This document shows positions 1-9,774 of a stretch of DNA of 64,000 bases, piece after piece (positions within the stretch are counted from its first letter, which is position 1; each line of letters starts with the position of its first letter). The notes under the pieces are model-generated. The model made no database searches, was not told the origin of the DNA, and saw nothing but the letters and a program-made list of their open reading frames with translations. This stretch comes from Saxidomus purpurata (lineage: Eukaryota; Mollusca; Bivalvia; Venerida; Veneridae), in the NCBI GenBank assembly GCA_022818135.1, contig JAFMSR010000007.1, positions 28,111,980 through 28,175,979 on the forward strand. The letters are read 5' to 3'. Position numbers and translations under genes: made by a program.

Positions 1-770
1 ACATGAAAACACCATGTTTTTGCCACACAAGTTACCTTGCAGACAGACCTTAATTTATATGCAACAGACCCATATAAATTAGTCTAAGTCAAAACTCTTG
101 CCTATATAAATCTGTATGAAGTGTCAAACTCTTCTATTACTATTAGACAGGATTTTATAAACTGTTTGTGAGTTACAGCAAGAGACATCTGAAGAATAAA
201 TCAGCTTACAATATAGAATGGGAATGTATAATACAGCTTGTCTGTGTAATGAATAATGCAGCCATGATATCCATGGTAACTCAACTGTATGAAGGACCAT
301 CAGTTCTGGTAGGAGCTCAAATATTTCTATTATCAAAATTAAAAAAAAAGACATTTACAGTATTCAAACTGTCCGTAAAAGGAAAACCACTTTGCTTGAA
401 ATTTAAAGTAGGCTATAATCTTTATGGCTTTATGGGCGGCTGTCCCATGAATATGAATAAAAAAGAAACAAAGTAAGCTTTATGACCAAGTTTGTGACGC
501 ACATGTATTATATCTAAGATGTTATTAATGATTGATAATTGAAGCCCAGACGTCTTTCCCATCGCAGAAAGAAACTGTGAAGCATCTATCTATTGATTGT
601 CTCTGTCAAAGAATTTGTACTGCACTGACAGCTAATACTACCACAGTTCAGGGGCGGATCTATATGGGTGGTGTATCTGGTGTGAGCCTTTTCTAAGCAA
701 GTGGATAAAATGTGAGATACTTTAGCACAGTAAAAGACAAACAGACATCATAAAATTTCACAATGCAAAG
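1..770. other. AT-rich spacer, no gene recognised
   Basis: Short overlapping open frames on both strands (about 124-476) show no motif, no plausible splice context and no ATG-led coding signal. I see no repeat structure here that I can name. Confidence 0.5.
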
Positions 771-775
771 GCAAT

Positions 776-1045
776 ATCTTTGCTAAGTCTATAAACAGGA
801 GCATGCTCACTATATAATAGAACAGACATCATAAAATTAGACAAATCAAGGGCAATAACTCTACCTAAAATAACTGAATTAGAAAATGCCGACAGGTTTT
901 GGACTGGTAAGTCATGTGAAGTTGGTTGAAATCACCCAGTTGTATAAGAGGAGTTGTGGACAAACTCTGTGACATCCAGCCATCCATACAGACAGACATT
1001 AAAATATCTCCCCTCACCACCACATTTGGGGTTTGGGTGAGGGGA
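776..1045 (+). repeat. Dispersed repeat family A, fragment
   Basis: The stretch contains 'gggcaataactct', then 'gaaaatgccgaca', then 'gttggttgaaatcac' and 'gaggagttgtggacaaac', closing in 'cagacagacatt'. The same order of phrases recurs at 4018-4440. This style (a conserved core, then a GACA- or GACG-rich tail) is common in bivalve non-coding repeats. The copy looks old and incomplete. Confidence 0.6.
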
Positions 1046-1144
1046 GACTTCAATATTGTGCAGCTCTCTCAAATATATATTCACAGGAATAAGAGCGTCA
1101 CATCAGAGCCTTAGAAACTGACTTGTTGGCATCTGTTGTACAAA

Positions 1145-1181
1145 GTCACATACCTTATAATAATATTATAAGGTATGTGAC
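1145..1181. repeat. Perfect 17-bp inverted repeat with 3-nt spacer
   Basis: The arms are gtcacataccttataat and its exact reverse complement, separated by aat. This would extrude as a tight hairpin. No surrounding TIR element could be delimited, so it may be a foldback remnant. Confidence 0.85.
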
Positions 1182-1189
1182 TTAAATAA

Positions 1190-1764
1190 TAATTAATACA
1201 CTTTCGGCATGGTCACTTGTAAGCATTAATGCAGGAGGCAGCAGCTGTCACTTTAAGTGACGTATGCTCTCAAATTGAGGCTATGACACCTTATCCTAGG
1301 ACCCTTAAGCTGTTAGCAACATTATGACAATGGGTGACCTTCTTTAACAGTGATGTACAACAATTCTGTGCGTTCAACAGTTACTCCCAGGCTTAATTGA
1401 CAAATAAATCATCTTATAGGAAACATTATCATAGATATGTACTGTAACTTGCCAGAAGCAAATCTTAGCTTTTATACCAAACCCATTTGGTTTTGTTATC
1501 TCCTACAAAATTTTAACTAGCTCACAAAACCAGATCAAGAAAGAGACATTAATGTAAATGATGCACTTTTCAGTGCAGCATTTGATGAACAGTAGGATTT
1601 CCTTGATAAATTATTGCATTTTGGCAGTTACTTGAATACATCCTATGCAAATTAAACATGTCTTGAAAGTAATAAAAATAAACATTCTTAAAGTATTTTC
1701 TTTTGTTTTCATACTTTATTTCTGGAAAAAGATTGATTATGATTGTATCCTTTCCCTTTCATTG
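1190..1764. other. Spacer, nothing recognised
   Basis: AT-rich sequence without a convincing open frame or tandem structure. Confidence 0.4.
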
Positions 1765-2560
1765 CAGGGCGGCCCGCTATATTTAATACGTGGTTGCAAA
1801 ATGTGACATGTAGGTGAAGTAGTGTATAGTTCTTTGAACAAAATGTTATGAAAATCGCCTAGGAAGTTACGATAAAGAATGGCTTAAACCACTGTTCATT
1901 GTGTAGCTTCAAAGTTGTCAAAAAATTGATATTTCTATCTTTTATCGATGTAAAACGACAGATTATTTTATATGCTTATATAACGTCTAATAAGTAATGA
2001 AAAGCTTTTATTGTTCGGCCAGTATAAAAACCGATATTGGTCAAACATGCCAGTATCTTCCGGTATCGGGTAAAGTGGGTCCATTACGTTACTATGACTC
2101 GACTTTTTATAGTTTAAAATTTACAATCACACTTCATTACACGCCACCAGCTGAGGTGGCGGTTATTGGAATGCGCAGTAATTTCCATGGGGTGACGTAA
2201 CTCCTTTAGACTGTAAACTGATTTCACAGTGTGTTCTTTTGTAACAAGTGGTCTTTTGATTTGAGATCGCAACCGTCTAAATTTTACGTAAATGCCGATT
2301 TTAACGAGACTACTAACAGATAGTTGATATACTTTACAAACACAAGTTTTGATGTGTCCACTTCTTATTTAAAGTGTCTGTGAAGTTAATTCGTTTGTTT
2401 ATTAAATTTGTACCGCCATCAAACACGTTGTATTGGTGAATAACGTTATCGCTTAAACCAATGCTCGATAGCGCAGTGTAATGTATTCCCAGCACGCGGA
2501 GATCAGAGATAAACTCGCCGGAGTGGATTATTTGATTTATATAATGGGAACAAATTAATT
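1765..2560. other. CpG-retaining block without a clear gene
   Basis: By eye this block carries roughly thirty CpG dinucleotides in about 0.8 kb, close to what its base composition predicts, while the flanks are visibly CpG-poor. It contains a TATA-like 'gtataaaaacc' (about 2020), a CRE-like 'tgacgtaa' (about 2194) and a small hairpin cgccacc/ggtggcg at 2142-2161. A 91-codon open frame on the minus strand (2334-2609) has fairly GC-rich codons in its C-terminal half but no motif I recognise. A promoter or first-exon region is possible but not demonstrated. Confidence 0.35.
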
Positions 2561-2619
2561 TATATCTTGGAAATTTTTTCTTTCGTACATGAATAATTAA
2601 ATTGAGCAAATTTTATGTT

Positions 2620-3530
2620 AGAATTCTAAACTTAGGAAATAAAAATTATTTTTCATGATCTGATAATTCATACAGAGGAAACAATGCCTAAGACTTGCGA
2701 GAATCTCTTTTTTAGAATGAAATACAAATGGTCAGCCATACAAAAAGAGTGCAAGATTAGGTTTGGTAATCCCATACATTTATCAACTTACTACTTATCA
2801 ACCCCACTACTTGGGGCAGCTTTTTGTTTTGGAATGGAAGTATCATTGTACAGTCACTGACAGTCTATCTAAATCAGACATATCATGTTAGAGCAATAAA
2901 GTGAAAGCTAGCCAAAGTTTACTAACTGGTCGGGATGCACTTTCTATTTTTTATCAGACTGGTTTACATTTCGTGTTATTAGACTGGTCTACAGCAATAA
3001 ACTGACAGGTAGCCAAAGTTAACTAATTGGTCGGTAACGATACTTTTAGTAATCGTAAAAATGTGCGATTTTTTGTTTACAAACATTTTGACTACAAACG
3101 ATTTTGTGAGATTAGAGGCAGGAATAGAATTGTATATTCTGAGAATCACCTAATGGAACATAGTGGAGATCATATTATGATATTGCTGCGTTAACTTTGT
3201 TTTAATTAACGCTGAATGAAAATAGGGCTCGTATATACAATCTAATGAAAAAAAACAACGGAAAGAGGATAAAAACTATTTAAAGCTTTTTCAAGAATAT
3301 GATTTCGTTTCTTTTTAAATCATAAATGCATGATACACTGGAAATGAGAAAGAGTTACTAAATTGTAAATGCACAAACCAGATAGTCAAGTATTTGCTTT
3401 ACATGAACCTAGAATGTAGATTTATTCTGTCTCTGTAATAAAGTTTGTAAAGTTTATTTGCATCTCCAATTTCAAAATATTTTCATGAAAGCTTTGTTTC
3501 TAGGCCCACTGTGATACATAGTATCACAGT
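2620..3530. other. Spacer, nothing recognised
   Basis: AT-rich, without tandem structure. A phrase 'agccaaagtt(t/a)actaa(c/t)tggtcgg' occurs twice (about 2912 and 3013), suggesting a small local duplication. Confidence 0.4.
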
Positions 3531-3750
3531 TTTTCTTGTTATTTTTGTTGCTTCTTCAAAAAGAATCATTGTCAGGGAGAATTTCTTACTTTTCTGTAAA
3601 TTATAATGGAAAAAAGTTCTGTGCATATATCGAGCAATGTTCGTTCAATTTAAAAAGGCAACATAAGGAATGTTTTTTGGACAAATAATGGTCAATTTCC
3701 CTGGTAAGATTATCTTTCTTGGTAATGTTACAAGAGCTACAAACTAGAGG
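3530..3750 (+). repeat. Dispersed repeat family B, copy 1 (diverged)
   Basis: The copy shares the order 'ttgttgcttcttca', 'atttaaaaaggcaacataaggaatg', 'acaaataatggtcaa', 'tttcttggtaatgttacaagagctac' with the better-preserved copies near 6.2 and 21.5 kb and the inverted copy near 52.4 kb. It has no coding capacity. Confidence 0.6.
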
Positions 3751-4017
3751 TTGTTTTTCACCAAAAAATTTTTTAGGTCTCCCACCCCTATACAGTAGGA
3801 TAGACAGGTATGTGTGTCAAAAATTACATATAATGTGAAATGTAAGTTATTTTCATTCTATTTTATTTTTAATTTGGTGGTTTATCGAAATATAACGGTG
3901 GATTATATCCTGATAAACTCACTGTTCACTCAGTGAAATTATCAAAATCTTCTACCAAGATTAACGTCAAAAGGTATGCCGAGCATAATGAATGCCTTAA
4001 AAAGAATATAAAAAAAT

Positions 4018-4440
4018 TTGGCCTTAAAAATAATAAAAAAAAATTAGGGCTAGGGTTAACGAAAATTTAGGGTTAGGATTAACGAAATTCGAAAACAACT
4101 GTGCTAAGAATCACTGGACCAGTAAATTCCAACAACATGCACAAGTAGGCATTCATATGAAGTTTGGTTGAAATCCTCCTAGCGGTATATGAAGAGCTGT
4201 GTAGACAAACTTATGGCTAGGATTAGGGTTAGGGTTTACGAAAAAGGCCAGAAACTCCGCTAAAAATCATTGAACTGGAAAATGCAGACGACATGCACAA
4301 CTACACTTTGTATCAAACATTTCTACAAAGTTTCAGTAAAATCCATCAAGAGATGTAGGAGGAGTTGCACGGACAAACTTTTGTGACAGACACAAGATGG
4401 GAGACATGATAATTTTATATCCAAAATGCTAATGAGACTT
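4018..4440 (+). repeat. Dispersed repeat family A, two tandem units
   Basis: Two diverged units each run from an 'agggttagg(g/a)tt(t/a)acgaaa' phrase through 'aa(t/a)cattg(a/g)ac' and 'acatgcacaa' to 'gagctgtg(t)agacaaac' or 'gaggagttgcacggacaaac'. The second ends in 'gacagacacaagatgg'. The 'ttagggttagggtt' wording looks telomere-like but is not a tandem TTAGGG array. Confidence 0.6.
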
Positions 4441-4444
4441 TAAA

Positions 4445-5515
4445 GAATATTGCATAATACTATGTTGTCTGGGTTTAAGGGCTCAGACAAAAAGTAGAAG
4501 TCTTGTTCATATACTGAATTTCTGCCTTGTTCTGTGGTAAGACTAAATGAAATTCTTTATACATACCTTCAGGCTCAAGCCATATCTGATGTTTTCTTGA
4601 AGGAAATTTTAGAACCTTTGATTCTAGTGATGGACAAAACCTGAAAATATACAAAACAAAAAAAATCCTTGATCTATATTAATGTCCAAGTTGTCAGATT
4701 TTCAGGACTTTATAGCACAACAGACCCTGTATTCCTATTAAAAGTTACAATAACCAGCCAATCTTCAGGCTTCAGGTAGAAAATGTTTTCTTAACTGTTT
4801 TCTTGTTTTACAACCTACACAAAGCAAAAAAAAAAATTAACAACTTATAATAATTTTAGAGCATTAGAATTATTTTGTAGTTTTGAGTCAATGTAAGATC
4901 ATTTTACATTCATTGAACACATTTATAATCTATGTTTCGAGAATATAATCGGCTAGATGTAGGGACTATGTCCCTTTAAAAAGAGACAAAAAGAGTTAAT
5001 TATACCATAAAAAAAATTATGATGACCTTGAAAATACTTTTATTTTTCTCTGAAAAACCCAATAATATTGCATGTTCATAATCAGTTATATCGTATACTG
5101 GTCACAGAAACTTAACGCTGATTGGCCAACAGTGCTCATGTGCTGGGTCTGCTAAAGTACATTGTGAATGAGTAGACCTGGAAAATTTTGTGCAGATCTG
5201 CACGGATTTGAAGACATCATTTCTGTTATATTTTCGCACGATTTTCACTACTCTTTATGGGGTATATGATATAATAATTTTAGACTAATGTTTCAGTCAA
5301 TACAATCATGTACATAGTTCTGCGGACCTATGAAAAAATGACATTGACCTCGGATTTTGTCTTCAGTCAATATCACTTTTAACAGGCGGTGAGCAAAATA
5401 ATGTATTGACTTCAAAATTAGTCTATAATTGTATAGTGCTCATCGCCACTTAATTTAAGTACACCATTACCCGAATAAATCTTGCAAGTATGAAGTTTTT
5501 TGCTGTTTGTGCAAT
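4445..5515. other. Spacer, nothing recognised
   Basis: No gene, tandem array or nameable element was seen. Confidence 0.4.
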
Positions 5516-5516
5516 T

Positions 5517-5725
5517 CCAAAAACTACCTGGGTTTGATCCCCACCAGTGCCACAGTAGTTGTGTCCTTAGGCAAGACACAGATATTTCCACTTGCCCGGG
5601 GCTGTCTCTTCGAAACTGATTTCATCTGGACTGAGTCTTGATCAAGAGCAATTAATCTTGTTATTTAAATCAAACTTGTTTTGCAATCAAGAATGAATAA
5701 ATCAGTATAAAGCAACTACCAAAAT
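5517..5725 (+). mobile_element. SINE-like element, 5'-truncated
   Basis: A tRNA-like B box 'gggtttgatcccc' (about 5530) is followed by 'gccacagtagttgtgtcctt' and 'aggcaagacac'. The latter is the conserved central wording of widespread invertebrate tRNA-derived SINEs. The 3' part ends near 'tgaataaatcagtataaagc'. The A box and 5' head are missing or eroded. It is a pol III-type retroposon relic with no coding capacity. Confidence 0.6.
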
Positions 5726-6184
5726 TTTGAAAAACATAAAAAAAGAGCTGAACACTCTAGTTCATTTTACGCACTTGGATACACAAAGCACTGCCTGACT
5801 TAAGTAAAAGAATGGTTTTCCAAGAGCTGCAGTCATATAAGCTGCACCATATGTTACACTATAATTGTCTCGGTAAATAGATCTTCATGACAAAATCAAT
5901 GGGCTTGATGCAGGGAAATCTCCTCATGAATTAATGCTATTTTTTCTTTATAGATGAAATCACAAACAAAGATACAAGAAACCAAAGTATTTGGTTATTC
6001 ATTCAATAATTGCTAGTAAAATTCCAGTTTGATCTCTTGTTTTAACATGAAAAGACTGGTAACAAATGCACCAAATATTTCGTCTATTGATTTTATAAAA
6101 ATGTTGTCTTTTTAAAATGAATTTTGGCTTTTTTTGACAATTTCTTAAAGTCCCAGGAACACTTTGAATTAACTGATACAGTAA

Positions 6185-6425
6185 CATAAATTAATTGATA
6201 GGATAGTGATAGAACCATATTCTATTCACTCTAAAACAAAGTTGACATATGCAGTTCTTTATTATTCAAGTTGTTTCTTCAAGAAAAGGAGTTGCCAGAA
6301 AGACTCTAATTTTTTGCAATATCATTGAAAAAAAAATACTGCACTATGTTTCTAATATGTACTTACCAATTTAAAAAGCAAAGTTAGGAATGTTTGTGGT
6401 ACAAATAAAGGTCAAACTCATAATC
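6185..6425 (+). repeat. Dispersed repeat family B, copy 2
   Basis: It matches the 21.5-kb copy closely: 'taattgataggata', 'atagaaccat', 'ctattcact', 'ttgtttcttcaag', 'tgcaatatcattgaaaaaaa', 'aaagcaaagttaggaatgtt' and 'gtggtacaaataaaggtca' follow in the same order. No TIR, target duplication or coding region is visible. Confidence 0.7.
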
Positions 6426-6540
6426 AGTTACATTTTATTACAATGCAAAAATTACTTAGTGAAAGTTCAAGTAAAATCTTCATATCTGTATTGCGAGCAA
6501 TCAAATAGTCCAAAGCCTTAAAAACCTGAAGACTATGTCA

Positions 6541-6830
6541 ATTAGGACCAAAACTGCCCTTTATATCTCTGGTAAATTCTATTTTTTATCACAATAGCAC
6601 CCTTGAAACAATTAAAAACTGCACAATCTAAAAATGACCTCATCCACATACCAAGTTTCATTAACCTAGCTGGGAAATAATTGTGATATATCACAGGATT
6701 CAGTTTTATCCGACAACATAGTGGGTACAACCTACAGTCCTCTCTGGTGAACAGATAGACCGCTAAAAAGTTACTTAATAAATATAATATATAATTATTA
6801 CTGCATATCATAGAATGAAATATGACAGAA
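6541..6830 (+). repeat. Dispersed repeat fragment ('catatccacaggattcag' type)
   Basis: The phrases 'ataccaagtttcattaa', 'agctgggaaataattgtgat' and 'tatcacaggattcagtttta' are typical of multi-copy bivalve non-coding elements. They also account for an 89-codon minus-strand open frame, which I do not regard as a gene. Confidence 0.4.
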
Positions 6831-6834
6831 AAAT

Positions 6835-7648
6835 TTGAGAAAGATCAAGTGCAAAAAAAAGTGCTGACTCTGATATTGAAATAAAGGATAAACACACGAT
6901 CAGCGTAAACTTGTTTCCTCTCAGCCTTATGTAATGAACATTACCATTGTAAATGAATGTAAGTTGTTACTTTAATCTGCCGAGTATTTCACACTCATTC
7001 CTATGGAATTTGTTGCACATCCAATATAGGTTATGTGAGACCTCCAACTTAATGAGCTATTAATGATAAACAAAAGATCTTAATGAATTTACCACGATAA
7101 CAATATATAAGACAATACCATGTCCCTTTGAAATATTCAATCCCTCTGATGTGTTAGATGCAATTATTGTTTACAATAACATGATTTCATATGAATACAA
7201 TTATCTTTATGCAGGAGTTAATAGCTTTTACCAATTTCACACCTAGGTTGAATTGTGCAAACGTGTCTGAGAGTACGAAACAAATATTTCCGATGCTCAT
7301 CCTATCCATTCCTTAGACATGTTAACTCGTCCTTTCGTAACCACCGAACATCGACAAAATAACGCAAACCATAAGAAAGACTCTTAAAACTTTTATATTG
7401 GAAGTTTGGGGTGTGAACAGTCCTCCATTCAAAGTGTTTCCACTGTAATAATTCCTGATTTTCATCAATAGATAATTCCTCACAGATTAAGGGTCATTGG
7501 ATTGAGTCCAGTTACCGATGTACAAACGCTTTATGAGAAAGTCGGTTGTTGACAAAAGTTTATTAAGTACTCCAGGCACTCCCTAGAACGAAGGTTACAT
7601 AGGGTACAAGACTGAAATACTGTTGAAACTAACGTTCAACGCAAAGAA
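6835..7648. other. Spacer, nothing recognised
   Basis: Ordinary AT-rich sequence. No open frame or repeat structure worth naming. Confidence 0.4.
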
Positions 7649-7650
7649 AA

Positions 7651-8008
7651 AGTATAAACAGAACACAGTACCACGTCCAGTTTTAGTTATAAGCAGAATG
7701 CTACACAAGTCCAGTTTCAATTATAAACAGAACTGGGCTGGGTAGTGATCTATTTGTTACCCAGTCCAGATAAAAATATGAATAGAACACTACCCAGTCC
7801 AGTTTAAATTATAAAAAGAACACGTCCCCGTCCAGTTTAATTTCTATCAATGGAACGTCACCCAGTCCAGATTTAATGATAAATAGAACGTTCAAGTCCA
7901 GTTAAAGTTATAAATAGAGCACTACCCACTCTAGTTTAAAATGTAAATAGAACACTATATAACCAGTCCAGTTTATATCATAAACAGAACTTCCCAGCCA
8001 AGTTTTGA
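7651..8008. repeat. Diverged minisatellite, unit about 34 bp
   Basis: About nine units share 'ccagtccagttta' followed by 'ataaatagaaca'. Unit length drifts from about 32 to 37 bp and identity is moderate, so this is an old array. Confidence 0.8.
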
Positions 8009-8009
8009 T

Positions 8010-8935
8010 AATCAGGGATTTTTGAATTGACAGTTGAATGGGCATATGTGCCTTTTATTTAACAGAAAATAACACTTTAAGGCATAGCTAATTTTTCGGG
8101 CATATAGCTTAATAAAGACCATTATGTGTTTTTTTAGGGGGAAATTCAGCCAGTGAGGGTATTTTTAAGAAATGTTTTGGAAGAGAAGATGTAGATTTTG
8201 AGCCAGTCTGAACTCTCTGATTTCTGATTGGTTTAACTGCAACCAATCAGATTCTCAAGTTACAAAATATTTATGTGAGACCTTGAACTCTAGGAATATG
8301 GTGTACACAAAAACCACCAAGGCGACACTTGTGAAAGGATTTTTGATGATTTCAAACAGCAATTGAGTCTTGTAAATCCCTCAGACCCCTTACATCCCTT
8401 AGATCATCAAGTCCACTTTAGGAATCCTGTAGAATTAATGTCTGAATTTTTTAGACTAACTGTTTTCTCTCAGAGACATGGAAACTTTCTTGGAAAAAAG
8501 TTCACCTCTGAAATTTAGACTATCTGCTTTCGAGGTAAAATTAATGTCTAAAATTTAGGCTATTTGCCTTCGAAGAACAAAGAATTCATATCTTTGTCTT
8601 AAAACTATTCACTTTCTCAGTAAAAAACTATGAATTGTTTATTAGGTATGAAGTATCCAATGTCTAAATTAAGATTAACACTTGCAATGTTTGGCAAACA
8701 ACTCACCAATAAAGTTAAATGCTTTATAGTCCAACAAATTTTATGTTAATAAAAAGACATTTATATGAACGGAATTTAAGCAGAATATTGCTTACAACAG
8801 CTGTCTGAACAATGGTATTTCTCCTCATAACATGAATCTAGAAAAACTGAGGCACTGAAGTTTTGGAGCTACCGCTATTTCTGCATTTTCGTTGGAAATC
8901 AAGCAAGCCCGTGTCATCTCTGTTTGTTTGTCCTA
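8010..8935. other. Spacer with small local duplications
   Basis: Short repeated phrases occur near 8440-8570, such as 'aatgtctgaattttttagact' followed by 'aatgtctaaaatttaggct'. No gene was seen. Confidence 0.4.
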
Positions 8936-8939
8936 AAAT

Positions 8940-9240
8940 TGTTCTTATCAATCAATTTGACCAATGGTGAACCATCATAAACTAGACCCTATATACAGGT
9001 GTCTCTGGCACTGCATAGCAATAGGGGACATTTTTTGTATAAGTCAGTATGACCTTGACCTTTGACCAACTGACCTCAAAAACAAAAGGAATCATCTACT
9101 CAATACAACCAAACATAATATAAAGTTTGAAGTCATTATGGATCTCAAGCTATTTAGCAGAAACAAAGTTTAACAGATAGATGGAAAGACAATAAGTGCA
9201 AAAGCAATAAGTTGATCTCCTCTGGTGTGTGATGACAGTT
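8940..9240 (+). repeat. Dispersed repeat fragment ('tgaccttgacctttgacc' type)
   Basis: It contains 'agtatgaccttgaccttt', 'actgacctcaaaaacaaaa' and 'ggaatcatctactcaatac' in the order seen in many bivalve repeats. It is non-coding. Confidence 0.5.
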
Positions 9241-9317
9241 CATTCAGTTCTTGTAAAGCATATAATTCAGTGCAGATAAAAACATTTGTCATATGATTTT
9301 ATCAATAAAGTTATACT

Positions 9318-9559
9318 GAACATGTCTGAAAGTGCTTAGCCACCATGGTTAACTAAGAACATGTCTGAAAGTGCTTGGCGACCATGGTGAGAACATGTCT
9401 AAATGAACTTGGTGACCATGGTTAGAACATGTCTGTATGTAATTGGTAACCATGGTTAGAACATGTCTGAATGTGCTTGGTGACTTATGGTTAGAACATT
9501 GTCATGGGCTTGGTGACCATGGTTAGAACATGTCTGAATGGGCTTGGTGACCATGATTA
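9318..9559. repeat. Minisatellite, 34-bp unit, 7 copies
   Basis: The unit starts 'gaacatgtctgaa' and ends 'ttggtgaccatggtta'. Seven copies differ by single bases and short indels. Confidence 0.9.
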
Positions 9560-9631
9560 ACCATCGGTCATGGCCGAAGACCATGATTGGCTGTCATAAA
9601 AGTTCAGTTACATGATCATTATAGCTTACTT

Positions 9632-9773
9632 ACCCATCTATAGTCATCAATGGTTTATTATTCAATGGTTGTTTAAACCTTGGTTTAAACACTGGTTTCT
9701 TCACCCATCTATAGTCATCAATGGTTTATTATTCAATGGTTGTTTAAACCATGGTTTAAACACTGGTTTCTTT
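9632..9773. repeat. 71-bp tandem duplication with a 20-bp palindrome
   Basis: Two near-identical 71-bp copies start at 9632 and 9703. Each includes a gtttaaacc-ggtttaaac inverted core. In the second copy (9742-9761) it is a perfect 20-bp palindrome. The first copy differs by one base (cct for cca). Confidence 0.9.
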
Positions 9774-9774
9774 T

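Noticed and set aside
168..476. 102-codon plus-strand open frame
   Set aside because: It starts on GTG, has no motif, and overlaps another open frame on the opposite strand. Chance in AT-rich DNA is the simpler reading.
4040..4240. Telomere-like 'ttagggttagggtt' wording
   Set aside because: Only scattered matches inside dispersed repeat family A; no tandem TTAGGG array.
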